In this document: piece after piece, positions 1-8,556 of the stretch
How the letters are laid out: every line of letters starts with the position of its first letter
Numbering within the stretch: the first letter of the stretch is position 1
Source: Nannocystis sp. RBIL2
GTDB lineage: Bacteria; Myxococcota_A; Polyangia; Nannocystales; Nannocystaceae
Reading direction: 5' to 3'
DNA: 64,000 nt
NCBI RefSeq assembly: GCF_026626745.1
Contig: NZ_JAPNJW010000002.1
Coordinates: 3,806,151-3,870,150 of the forward strand
Program-made: the position numbers and the translations under genes
The notes under the pieces: model-generated
Database searches by the model: none
Told to the model about the DNA's origin: nothing
The model's input: the letters and a program-made list of their open reading frames with translations, nothing else

Positions 1-2101
1 GGGACAGCTCGAGCAGGCGGGCGTTGTCGAGGGCGAGGGCGATCCGGCGCCCGAGCTCCTCGGCCAGGGCGAGGTCGTGGTTGTCGTAGAGCCGCCCCGA
101 GCCCTTCCACGTGCCGACCGAGAGGGTGCCGAGGATCGCCCCCTGGACCGGCAGCGGCACGATCGCCGACGAGCGGACCGCCAGCGCGGTCAGGGCCTCG
201 TGGTGCGCCGAGTCGCGGGCGATGCCGGCCAGGATCGCGTCGCTCTCGGGCACGAACAGCGAGCGCCCGCTCGCCATCACCCGCGCGTAGGTGTGCTCGC
301 CGTCGCGGTCGAGCGGCAGGCGGCCCTGCGCCGCCACGTAGGTGCGCAGGCGGGTCTGCGTCGCCGGGTCGATGTGGGCCACCGCCGGGACCGCGAACGA
401 GCCGTCGTCGCGGCGCAGGTGGATCACGCACCAGTCGCCGAAGCTCGGCACCACCAGGTCGACCACCCGCGCCAGGGTCGCGTCGCCGTCGAGCGACTCG
501 GCCAGCACGCGCCCGGCCTCGGCCAGCAGCGCCATCGCCTCCTCGGCCCGCTTGCGCCCGGTGATGTCGAGCACCGTCTCGACGATGCCCTCGATGTTGC
601 CCTCGAGCACCCACGGGTAGTAACTGACGAGGAAGTGCCCCGGCAGGCCGTGGCGCTGCGGCAGCATCACCGACACCTCGACGTCGCTGATCGTCTCGCC
701 GCGGTCGCGGACCCGCTCGAGCATCGGCTCGATCAGCGGCGCCACCCACGGCACCACCTCCGACAGCCGCGCGCCGAGGTGGACGTCGACCGGCTGGTCG
801 TTGATCGTCGCCAGCGCGCGGTTGATCCGGCGGTAGCGGAGCTCGCGGTCGAACACCGCGAAGCCGATCTGCGCGCCGTCGAGGATCGCCGTCAGCTCGG
901 TCTCGGCGCGCCGGTGTTCGCTGACGTCGAACATCGACGCGACCATGCGCGTGGGCCGGCCGACCGTGTCGCGGGCGATCCAGCCGCGGTCGAGCACACG
1001 GACGAAGTTGCCGTCGCTGCGGGCGAACCGGTACTCCTCGACCCAGCGCTCGGCGCCGTCCTTGATCGCGCGCTCGACCCCGACCGCGACCCGCTCGCGG
1101 TCGTCGACGTGGATCCGCGCCAGCCACCAGTTCATGTCGTCCTCGACCTCGTCGGCGCGGTAGCCGAAGCGGGTCGAGATGGCCGCGTTCCAGCGGGTCT
1201 CGCCGGTCTTCACGTCCCAGTCGCGCAGCGCCTCGTTGGTGGCGCGGTTGACCAATTCGTAGCCCTGCTCGGCCCGCACGCGCTCGGTCAGCTCGAGCAC
1301 CGTCGCCGCCACGCCGGTGACCGACCCGCGCGTGCGCACCGGGTAGAAGCACACGTACCAGGTGCGCTCGCCGTACAGGTTGAAGTGGTCGGTGGCGTAC
1401 GGCACCCCGGTGCGCAGCACCTCGGCCAGCAGCGGCATCGTCACCGCCAGGTGCGGCGAGATCTCGCTCGGCGTGCGGCCCAGGTGCGACGCGGGCGACG
1501 CCCCGTTGAGCTCCGCCAGCGCCCGGTTGACCCGCACGTAGCGCAGCTCGCGGTCCAGCAGCGCCAGGCCGACCGACGCGCCCTCGAACAGCGCGTCGAG
1601 CTGCGCCCGCACCTCGTCGTCGCCGTGGAACGCCGCCAGCGCCGACGCCAGCTCCCGGCTCGGGCCGATGCGCGGGCGCATCGCGTGGATGTCGGTGGCG
1701 GTGCCGACCCACCGCTCGACCGGTCCGGCCGCCAGGCGGACCGGCTCGACGCGGGCGCGGTGCCACCGGAGGTCGCCGTCGCGGCGCCTGACCCGGAGCT
1801 CGCACTCATAGGGTTCTCCCCTGCCGAGGGCCTCGGCGTGGCGGGCCGCCAGCGCTTGCAGGTCGTCCGGGTGGATCACCCGGGCCATGACCTCGACCGG
1901 GGGTAACTGCTCGGGCACGCCGGCGTAGCGGAACCAGGCGGTGTTGACGAATTCGAGGTCTCCGGCGCCGCCATGGGCCCAGAGCAGGTGCGTCACCGCG
2001 TCGGCGAAGCGCCGCAGCGCAACTGTATTTTGAGACAGGTCCGACGCTGATGGGGGTCCAGCGGCCCCCGCTCGCGGCGGATCTCCCGACTCGCGCTGCA
2101 C
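1..2101 (-). CDS. Multi-PAS/GAF sensor protein, 3' end outside window
   Basis: Partial gene; only the N-terminal about 700 codons are in the window. The minus strand reads continuously as tandem PAS/PAC modules (for example LRYVRVNRALAELNG and WYVCFYPVRT, then a PAC tail ending TVLELTERVRAEQ), followed by a GAF domain near the window edge (PSFGDWCVIHL, then RRIALALDNARLLE). In this family the GAF domain is usually followed by a histidine kinase, a SpoIIE phosphatase or another output domain, which would lie beyond base 1. No transmembrane segment is seen, so it is probably a cytoplasmic sensor. The start is uncertain. A GTG at 2099-2101 is the most upstream start codon I found in the frame; GTG codons further in are possible. 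It is divergent from the SIR2/STAND pair. Confidence 0.8.
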   Translation of the reverse strand, partial: MQRESGDPPRAGAAGPPSASDLSQNTVALRRFADAVTHLLWAHGGAGDLEFVNTAWFRYAGVPEQLPPVEVMARVIHPDDLQALAARHAEALGRGEPYECELRVRRRDGDLRWHRARVEPVRLAAGPVERWVGTATDIHAMRPRIGPSRELASALAAFHGDDEVRAQLDALFEGASVGLALLDRELRYVRVNRALAELNGASPASHLGRTPSEISPHLAVTMPLLAEVLRTGVPYATDHFNLYGERTWYVCFYPVRTRGSVTGVAATVLELTERVRAEQGYELVNRATNEALRDWDVKTGETRWNAAISTRFGYRADEVEDDMNWWLARIHVDDRERVAVGVERAIKDGAERWVEEYRFARSDGNFVRVLDRGWIARDTVGRPTRMVASMFDVSEHRRAETELTAILDGAQIGFAVFDRELRYRRINRALATINDQPVDVHLGARLSEVVPWVAPLIEPMLERVRDRGETISDVEVSVMLPQRHGLPGHFLVSYYPWVLEGNIEGIVETVLDITGRKRAEEAMALLAEAGRVLAESLDGDATLARVVDLVVPSFGDWCVIHLRRDDGSFAVPAVAHIDPATQTRLRTYVAAQGRLPLDRDGEHTYARVMASGRSLFVPESDAILAGIARDSAHHEALTALAVRSSAIVPLPVQGAILGTLSVGTWKGSGRLYDNHDLALAEELGRRIALALDNARLLELS

Positions 2102-2241
2102 TGGGCAACCGTAGCACGAACGCCCCGCCGCCCGGCTGCGGCGGAGGGGCCTCCGGCGGCCGACGCGGACCGGGGCTTGGGGGCGGCAGGAAACTCGCGG
2201 CGCCGCGAGCGTCCGTGTACCGTTGGCGCGGGAGCCGAAGC

Positions 2242-3138
2242 ATGCCCTCGCAGTTGACCGACGCCGAATGGAGCCAGCTTCTGTCGCGGATCGAGCGAGG
2301 CGAGTGTACGCCCTTCCTCGGGCCCGGCGTCGCCCTCGGTCGGCTGCCGCTGCCGGGCGACCTGGCGATGCGGTGGGCCGACGAGTATCAGTACCCGCTC
2401 GAGGACCGCTGGAACCTGCCGCGCGTGGCCCAGTACCTCGAGCTCGAGAAGGGGCCCCGGTGGCTGCGCGAGGAGCTGGCCAAGGCGCTGGCCGACGCGA
2501 CCGCGGCCGAGGCCGGCGGCGACGTGCTGCAGCTGCTCGCGGAGCTGCCGTTCACGACGTACGTCACCACCGGCTACGACGACCTCCTCGCGCAAGCCCT
2601 GCGCGCCGCCCAGGTCCGCCGCGACGACCGCCGCACGCCGCGGAAGCCGCGGCTCGACTTCTGTCGCTGGCACGAGACGCTGCGCTCGGCCGCGATGCCG
2701 ACCCCGTTCGAGGCCGACCCGCACTACCAGCCCTCGGCCGACGAGCCGTTCGTGTTCCACCTGCTCGGCCAGGCCGCCTTCCCGCAGTCGCTGGCGCTGA
2801 CCGAGACCGACCACTACGACCTGTTCGTCGCCACCGCGCGCCACCCGAACACCGTGCCGCCGTCGGTGCACCGGGCGCTGCGCGGCGGCCCGCTGTTGTT
2901 CATCGGCCAGCCGCTGACCGACGCCAACTTCCGCGCCCTCGCCCGCAGCCTCGGCGGCGCTCACTACGGCGGCCTGCAGGACGGCACGCTCTCGGTCCAC
3001 GTGCGCCCCGAGGGCAACGACGCCGCGATCCGCTACCTCGAGCGTCACTTCGGCGAGCAGCGCATCAAGCTGTACTGGGGGACCCCGCTCGAGTTCCTGC
3101 AGGAGCTGCGCGAGCGCTGGCTCCGCGACCACGAATAG
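2242..3138 (+). CDS. SIR2-like (SIR2_2 type) protein
   Basis: 298 residues. It resembles the SIR2-like family often found beside P-loop or CHAT effectors: N-terminal nucleotide-loop-like ECTPFLGPGV, a central VTTGYDDLL that corresponds to the family's TTNYDDLL, VFHLLG, and a C-terminal LLFIGQPLTDANFRAL matching the usual FIGYSLxDxNFR. In active SIR2 NADases the Asn of TTNYD is important; here it reads Gly, so NADase activity is doubtful. No signal peptide or membrane helix. The stop lies 14 bases before the ATG of the STAND NTPase, so the two are almost surely co-transcribed. The ATG at 2242 was chosen because recognisable protein begins there. Identity as SIR2-like is fairly sure; the defence role is inferred from the partner gene. 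Confidence 0.8.
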   Translation: MPSQLTDAEWSQLLSRIERGECTPFLGPGVALGRLPLPGDLAMRWADEYQYPLEDRWNLPRVAQYLELEKGPRWLREELAKALADATAAEAGGDVLQLLAELPFTTYVTTGYDDLLAQALRAAQVRRDDRRTPRKPRLDFCRWHETLRSAAMPTPFEADPHYQPSADEPFVFHLLGQAAFPQSLALTETDHYDLFVATARHPNTVPPSVHRALRGGPLLFIGQPLTDANFRALARSLGGAHYGGLQDGTLSVHVRPEGNDAAIRYLERHFGEQRIKLYWGTPLEFLQELRERWLRDHE

Positions 3139-3152
3139 CGCCCCGGAGGTCC

Positions 3153-5456
3153 ATGTCCGCACCCAAATCAGGCCCGCAGAGCCCCTTCCCCGGACCCCGC
3201 CCCTACGAGGCCGGCGAGCGCGACCGCTTCCACGGCCGCGCCGGCGAGCGCCGCGACCTCGCGGCCCTGGTGGTCGCCAACCGCCTCACCGTGCTCTACG
3301 GCCCGACCGGCGCCGGCAAGACCTCGCTACTGGCCGCCGGCCTGGTGCCCGAGCTCGAGCGGGCCGGCTTCATGGTCATGCCGCTCGCGCGCCCCGGCGG
3401 CCTTCTGCCCCCGGGCACCAACCCGATCCACCTGCGCAACGTCTACAGCGCCAACGTGCTGATGCACTGGCACCACGGCGACCTCGACGGCGTCGTCAAG
3501 CACACCATCACTTCGTACCTCGAGGCGATGCAGGACCCGCGGCCCGAGCGCCCGCTCGCCCTGATCATCGATCAGTTCGAGGACCTGTTCGCCACTCACA
3601 CCACCCAGTGGGAGCAGCGCGAGGCGTTCCTGCGCGAGCTGGTCGAGTGCCTCGCCAAGCCCGAGCGCGGGGTCGAGGAGCGGCCGGTGCGGGTCTGCCT
3701 GGCGATCCGCGAGGAGCAGCTGGCCGAGCTCGAGCGCTACGCTCCCCTCCTCCCCGACCTCTTGCGCGTCCGCTTCCGCCTCGACCCGCTGCGCCGCCCG
3801 GCCGCGATCGAGGTCATGACCCACGCCGCCGGCGGGATGTTCTCGCGGCCCGACGCCGAGAAGCTGGCGACCGACCTCGGGCACCGGCGCGTGCGCACCT
3901 TCGGCAAGCTGGCGCTGGTCCCCAGCGAGTTCGTCGAGCCGATGCAGCTCCAGCTCGCGTGCGACGAGAAGTGGCGCCGCGGCGGCAGGAGCGGCGCGAT
4001 GGCCAAGCCGCGCGACCCCGACGAGGCGCTGATCCGCTACCTCGACGCCGGCATCGCCCGTGCCCGCGCCGGCTGGAACTCGGAGGCGAAGATCCGCCGC
4101 TTCATCGGCGACAAGCTGCTCACCCCCGAGGGCGCCCGCAGCGCGGTGATCCGCGGCAAGCGCAACACCGGCGGCCTGAACAACAAGCTGGTCGACCGCC
4201 TCGAGCAGGAGCGGCTCGTCCGCGCCGAGGAGCGCCTCGGGACCCGCTGGTACGAGCTCGCCCACGACCGCCTGCTCGAGCCGATGCGCCTGTCCAATGC
4301 GACATGGTTCGAAAGCCAGCGCCGCCGTCGCCGCGCCCGCCGGATCGCGCTGCTGCTGCTGCTGCTCGTCGGCGTCGGCGTGGCCGGCTGGTTCGGCGCG
4401 CAGTGGGCCCTCGCCCGCTATCAAGGCCTCGAGGGCGAGAAGTCCGGGGTCGAGGAGCAGCTCGCGGACGCCAGCCGCACCCGCGAGGCGCTCGAGCAGT
4501 CGCTGGCCAAGGCCGAGGGCGCCCACGCCGTCGAGCGCCTGCGGGCCCAGGCGCGCGGCCTCGACGTCGACCTCGTCGGCCTCGCCGACGACGTCCAGGC
4601 CGCCCGCGGCGTGATCGCCGAGATGGCCAGCTTCAGCCCGCGCGGCCGCGACAACGAGCCGGCCGACCTCACCAACTTCGTCGCCGTCGCCGCCGAGCTG
4701 CCCGGCCTCGGCGCCCGCCTCACCGGCCTGGTCCAGCGCCACGGCGAGCTCACCGCCGAGCTCACCGCCGCGAGCGCCGCCCGCCCGGTGGTCGAGGCTG
4801 ACCTCAAGGCCCTGGCCAAAGAGACAGCCTCGCGCGGCCCCGAGCTCGAGCGCCTGCGCGTCGAGCTCGACGCCGCGGCCGCCGAGCAGACCCGCCAGCG
4901 CGCGCGCGTGCTGGCCGAGGTGGCCGGCTTCGAGGCCCCGCAGCGCGGCGCCAGCGGCGACGCCCGGGCCCGCGAGATGGCCCGCGAGCTGTGGCGCGAC
5001 GCCTTCTTGCTGCTGCAGCGCGGCAGCACCGAGGACGCGCGCGGCCGGTTCGAGCGGGCCCACCTGCGCGACCCGGCGAGCGCCCCCTCGTGGGACATGC
5101 TCGGCCGGATCGCCCAGACCAGCGGCGACCTCAAGACGGCCGAGCAGTCGTACCGCAAGGCCCTCGCCCAGGCCCCCGACTACGGCCCCAGCCTCGGCAG
5201 CATGGCGTCGCTGTACCTCACCAAGGAATGGTTCCTCGACGCCGAACGCTGCGCCCGCGAGGCCCTGGCCGTCCAGCCGGACCTGCTGAGCGCCCGCATC
5301 GTCCTCCGCGCGGTCCAGCAGCGCGGCCAGAGCGAGGTCGAGAGCGACGAGGAAGGCCTGAGCCCGAAGAACCCGTGCGTCCGCGGCACGGCAGCCCCGG
5401 CGACCGCCCCCGCGGGCCCGCCCGCCAGCCCCGAGCCCGCCAAGCCGGCCGAGTGA
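3153..5456 (+). CDS. Membrane-anchored STAND NTPase (nSTAND1 type) with coiled coil and TPR
   Basis: 767 residues. The N-terminus FPGPRPYEAGERDRFHGR is typical of nSTAND1 NTPases. Walker A GPTGAGKTS lies at about 50-58 and Walker B LIIDQFEDLF at about 137-146. A winged-helix-like YELAHDRLLEP is near 367-377. One hydrophobic helix (about 398-416) follows an Arg cluster, then a long Ala/Glu/Arg coiled coil (about 420-620) and TPR-like helices at the C-terminus. STAND proteins are ATP-dependent switches that oligomerise when a ligand is sensed; here the coiled coil and TPR would be the sensing or scaffolding part, probably across the membrane. RBS GGAGG sits just before ATG 3153. It is in an operon with the SIR2-like gene. 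Confidence 0.85.
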   Translation: MSAPKSGPQSPFPGPRPYEAGERDRFHGRAGERRDLAALVVANRLTVLYGPTGAGKTSLLAAGLVPELERAGFMVMPLARPGGLLPPGTNPIHLRNVYSANVLMHWHHGDLDGVVKHTITSYLEAMQDPRPERPLALIIDQFEDLFATHTTQWEQREAFLRELVECLAKPERGVEERPVRVCLAIREEQLAELERYAPLLPDLLRVRFRLDPLRRPAAIEVMTHAAGGMFSRPDAEKLATDLGHRRVRTFGKLALVPSEFVEPMQLQLACDEKWRRGGRSGAMAKPRDPDEALIRYLDAGIARARAGWNSEAKIRRFIGDKLLTPEGARSAVIRGKRNTGGLNNKLVDRLEQERLVRAEERLGTRWYELAHDRLLEPMRLSNATWFESQRRRRRARRIALLLLLLVGVGVAGWFGAQWALARYQGLEGEKSGVEEQLADASRTREALEQSLAKAEGAHAVERLRAQARGLDVDLVGLADDVQAARGVIAEMASFSPRGRDNEPADLTNFVAVAAELPGLGARLTGLVQRHGELTAELTAASAARPVVEADLKALAKETASRGPELERLRVELDAAAAEQTRQRARVLAEVAGFEAPQRGASGDARAREMARELWRDAFLLLQRGSTEDARGRFERAHLRDPASAPSWDMLGRIAQTSGDLKTAEQSYRKALAQAPDYGPSLGSMASLYLTKEWFLDAERCAREALAVQPDLLSARIVLRAVQQRGQSEVESDEEGLSPKNPCVRGTAAPATAPAGPPASPEPAKPAE

Positions 5457-5611
5457 GCCCGGCTTCGCGCACCCAGCCGCTCGCCCGGGCGGCTCGGCGC
5501 GGCCGCAGATCTGCGCCGGAACGCCCGCGAATCGTGGCACCGCGCGCAGTTCCTCGCCCCTGACCGAGCCTCCGCCTATGCTCGATCGGGCACCGAGCCC
5601 TGCCGTCCTCG

Positions 5612-6217
5612 ATGACGAACGAGCCCGCCCCAGACCGCCCAAAGCGCAACGCGCCCGTCGTCCCGGTCCCGACCCCGACCGCGCTCCAGCCCGCCCCGAC
5701 GACGCGACCGGCCCCGCCCGCGCCCGGCGCTCCCGACAGCGAATGGCAGGTGTGCGAGGCCGACCTGCCGGCGGTGATGGACGCCCTCACGCCCCTGTGC
5801 AAGCAGCTGAAGCTGCGCGATCGCTCGTCGCGCGACCAGGTGCACTGGCACCTCGAGCTCCTGCACCTCGAGCTCTGGATCGACGTCACTGCCGTGGCCG
5901 ACGGCGAGCGCACCCTGGTGGGCGTGCAGATCCGTCCGGTCCGGGGCACCTTCGTCCGTCCGCCGGACACCTTCCTCCGCGATTACCTCGCCCTGATGGC
6001 GGCCCTGTTCGTCGTGCTGTCCCTCAAGAGCGGCGAGCCCGGGTCGATCGCGCTCGCGCTCTCGATCTTGAACCTCCCCCTCCTGGTCATCGCGCTCGCC
6101 GGCGGCGGGCCTTGGCGACGCCACTTCCGCGCCCAGGAGACGTGGGCGAGCGAATGGCGGCGCGAATTCTGGGCGGCTCTGCATGGGCGAGTCGGCCCGC
6201 GCGCGCTCTATCGCTGA
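5612..6217 (+). CDS. Hypothetical protein with two C-terminal membrane segments
   Basis: 201 residues, family not recognised. After a Pro-rich start (about 1-45) comes a soluble part with alternating hydrophobic strands (WHLELLHLELWIDV, LVGVQIRPV). Two hydrophobic segments follow: DYLALMAALFVVLSL, and SIALALSILNLPLLVIALAGG. The end is Arg/Trp-rich. It lies 155 bases after the STAND gene on the same strand, so it could belong to that transcript, but nothing proves it. The ATG at 5612 has no clear ribosome site. I prefer it over overlapping frames because it has a normal composition and clear membrane helices. Confidence 0.6.
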   Translation: MTNEPAPDRPKRNAPVVPVPTPTALQPAPTTRPAPPAPGAPDSEWQVCEADLPAVMDALTPLCKQLKLRDRSSRDQVHWHLELLHLELWIDVTAVADGERTLVGVQIRPVRGTFVRPPDTFLRDYLALMAALFVVLSLKSGEPGSIALALSILNLPLLVIALAGGGPWRRHFRAQETWASEWRREFWAALHGRVGPRALYR

Positions 6218-7056
6218 ACGCGTCCCCCCGAACGAGCAGACGGGGCTCATGTCACGAACCAGCGGCCTGGGCGAGCCGCCGACGATGACGCGACCTGCCG
6301 TCGCGGTCCTCGCATTCTCGAACGCGCGCGACCCATGCCGCACATTTTGCGAATGTCCACAGTCGCGCCCTCGGCCGCGCGCGCGGTCGTCGTCCGCCGC
6401 CCCCGGCCGACGCGCCCGCAACCCTCATTCCGCAGCGTGCAGTCCATTAAGGACAGCGCGTCGCCATCGGCCCACCCGGGCGTTTGTGCGCGGTTCGTCC
6501 GCCTCCGTCGACCTCGCCGTGCCCGCGCCTGCTGCGCATATCCTCAGGGCTTCTCGCATGTATCGATGCTTTGCACGCTGCCGAAGAGCGGCCGCGCGCG
6601 CCGGCGGTCCAGATCGATGCATTACCGAGCGGGCGCGCCGACGACGAATGCTGTTCCATCGCCAATCCATGGCGAGCGGAGCCGCCCATCGATACGCCGC
6701 CGTGCGAGATAACAATGAGTAGAGGCGCGTCGGGTGGCACGAACCCGTTCGGCGGACGAATGAGCGATCTCGCCGCGCCCGGTCCGCGGCGACGATAGCG
6801 ACCTTCAGCCCGGTTCCGCCCCTGTTTGACGCCCTGCTCAGTCCGGTCCATCTAACCGGCGCGCCGGTCATGGGCCAAAAGGCGGACTGCGCACAATGGA
6901 CTGCCCGTCGGGCAATCGCTCGATCACCACACAGCAGCGGCGAAGGCATCCGCAGGCCCCGAGGAGCCGGCGAGACGCCTCGTCATGCCGCACGCGATGC
7001 CCGGGCAGAGCGTCGCGAGACCGAAGCACGACGAACACATGCGAGAGTGAGGAGAC
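6218..7056. other. Long intergenic stretch, no convincing gene
   Basis: About 840 bases between the membrane protein and the Arg/Glu-repeat protein. Base composition looks clearly less GC-rich than the coding DNA around it. Short open frames on both strands have random-looking, Arg/Ser/Cys-rich translations. A small inverted repeat, ACATT/AATGT around TTGCG, lies at 6342-6356. The promoter of the 7057 gene should be at the right end. I see no RNA gene, but a noncoding RNA cannot be excluded. Confidence 0.4.
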
Positions 7057-8292
7057 ATGGGAAAGCAGCAGATGGACAACAATGAGATGCAACTGCTCAA
7101 CCAGGCGATCCAGGCCGCATTGCAAGGCGGATTCGGGCAGCAGTTCGGCGGCTTCGGCGGCCAGCTCCCCGAGGGCCAGTTCGAGAAGCTCGGCGACCTG
7201 ATGCACGAGCGGGTCCGCGAGGCGATCCGCGAGAAGGTCGTCGAGGCGTTTCACGAGCGGCTGATGGAGGTGATGAAGGATCGCGTCCGTGACCTCGTGC
7301 GCCAGCGCCTGGGTCAGGAAATCCGGAACGCCCTCCTCGAAGGCCATGGCGCACCGGGCGGCTTCAACCTCGACACCGTCACCACTCGCTTGAGCGAGCG
7401 CTTCAGCGAGATGGTGCATGAACGACTCGTCGAGGCCATCCGCGAGCGGGTCGGCGACGCCCTCCGCGAGCGACTTCACAACACGATCCGCGAGGCCGTC
7501 AGCGAGGGGCCGACCGCGCAATTTTTGGACTGGAACGCGACGGAAGGCATCGCCTTCAAGATCCGCGAGCGCATCGAGACCGAGATCCGCGAGCGCGTCG
7601 TCGACATGGTCCGCGAGCGGCTCCGTGAGGCGATCCGTGAGCGCGTGCAACAGGCGTTCCGCGAGCGGCTCCCGGAGGCCCTGAACGCGGCCCTCTCGCA
7701 GAAAAAGGCGAAGGGTGGCGATCTCGAGGTCATCGTGATGCTCGTCCGTGACAAGCTGATCGACACGCTCGAGAGGCGCCTGGGCGAGGGCATGCGGGAC
7801 CGCCTGCGTGAGATCATCCGCGACGGAGTGGAAGAGATCGTCCGCGACCGCCTGCGCGAGGCGGTCCGCGCGGCGCTGGCCGAGAAGTTCAGCGGCGGCC
7901 AGCTCGGCGGCAACGCAGGTTACTACCCCGGCTTCGGCGGGCAGAACGGCGGGCAGCAGGGCGGCTTCGTGATGGAGCAGCTCCGCGAGCGGATCATCGA
8001 GAACGTCCGCGACCGCGTCGGCGAAGCGGTGCGCGAGCGCCTCGAGACGCGCATCAAGCAGAAGATCGAGGACACCCTCCGCGAGCGGCTGGGCGGCGCC
8101 CTCCAGTCCGTCCTCGCCGAACAGACGACGCTCGGCGGCGGCTTCAACCCCGAGTATATCGTCGAAGCCCTGCGCTATCGCCTGGCCGAGAACCTCCGGT
8201 ACGACGTGTCCGGCGCGGTCTTCGAGAGCGTCGGCGACGCCGTGCGTGAGCGCTTCGGCGAGGCGCTGCGGACCGCTCTCTCGCAACGATGA
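7057..8292 (+). CDS. Repetitive Arg/Glu amphipathic-helix protein
   Basis: 411 residues. After a Gln/Gly-rich head (about 20-45) nearly the whole chain is made of short helical repeats of the form RERhxxhhRERhxEAI, such as REAIRERVGDALRERL and RERVREAIRERVQQAF. Three or four blocks of about 90-100 residues are separated by Gly-rich links (APGGF, GGQLGGNAGYY, LGGGFNPEY). Hydrophobic residues at regular 3-4 spacing between Arg/Glu pairs predict long amphipathic helices that could form a filament, a coiled bundle or a surface coat. No signal peptide, membrane helix or known domain is seen. Ribosome site GAGGAG lies before ATG 7057. The opposite strand is open too, but only as a mirror of the repeats. 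No function can be assigned. Confidence 0.85.
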   Translation: MGKQQMDNNEMQLLNQAIQAALQGGFGQQFGGFGGQLPEGQFEKLGDLMHERVREAIREKVVEAFHERLMEVMKDRVRDLVRQRLGQEIRNALLEGHGAPGGFNLDTVTTRLSERFSEMVHERLVEAIRERVGDALRERLHNTIREAVSEGPTAQFLDWNATEGIAFKIRERIETEIRERVVDMVRERLREAIRERVQQAFRERLPEALNAALSQKKAKGGDLEVIVMLVRDKLIDTLERRLGEGMRDRLREIIRDGVEEIVRDRLREAVRAALAEKFSGGQLGGNAGYYPGFGGQNGGQQGGFVMEQLRERIIENVRDRVGEAVRERLETRIKQKIEDTLRERLGGALQSVLAEQTTLGGGFNPEYIVEALRYRLAENLRYDVSGAVFESVGDAVRERFGEALRTALSQR

Positions 8293-8556
8293 GCGGTCGC
8301 TACCCGGTCGGCCGCTGGCGCTCCACCACGACGTGAGCGTCCGACCGGCTCGATCGTATGATTCGAGCGAATGGGGTCGTCAGGCAGGCCGCGGTTCCGC
8401 GGCGTGCCCGTGCGGCGCGTGTGCCACACCATCGGCCGCGCGTCGCGCCTGCGTGCCTCGGGTGGACGATGAGCCGCCCGTCGCCGGCGCTCGCGTGCCG
8501 GCGGCGCCGTCGACCGCTGCCCCGGCCAGCACCACGCGCGGGCCTCGTGACGCACG

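Noticed and set aside
77..1906. Long plus-strand frame of 609 codons
   Set aside because: Translation is Arg/Val/Asp/His-rich without fold or motif; the minus strand there encodes clear PAS and GAF domains.
6868..8286. Minus-strand frame opposite the Arg/Glu repeat protein
   Set aside because: It only mirrors the repeats (LADRLADPL-like); the plus strand has a good ribosome site GAGGAG.
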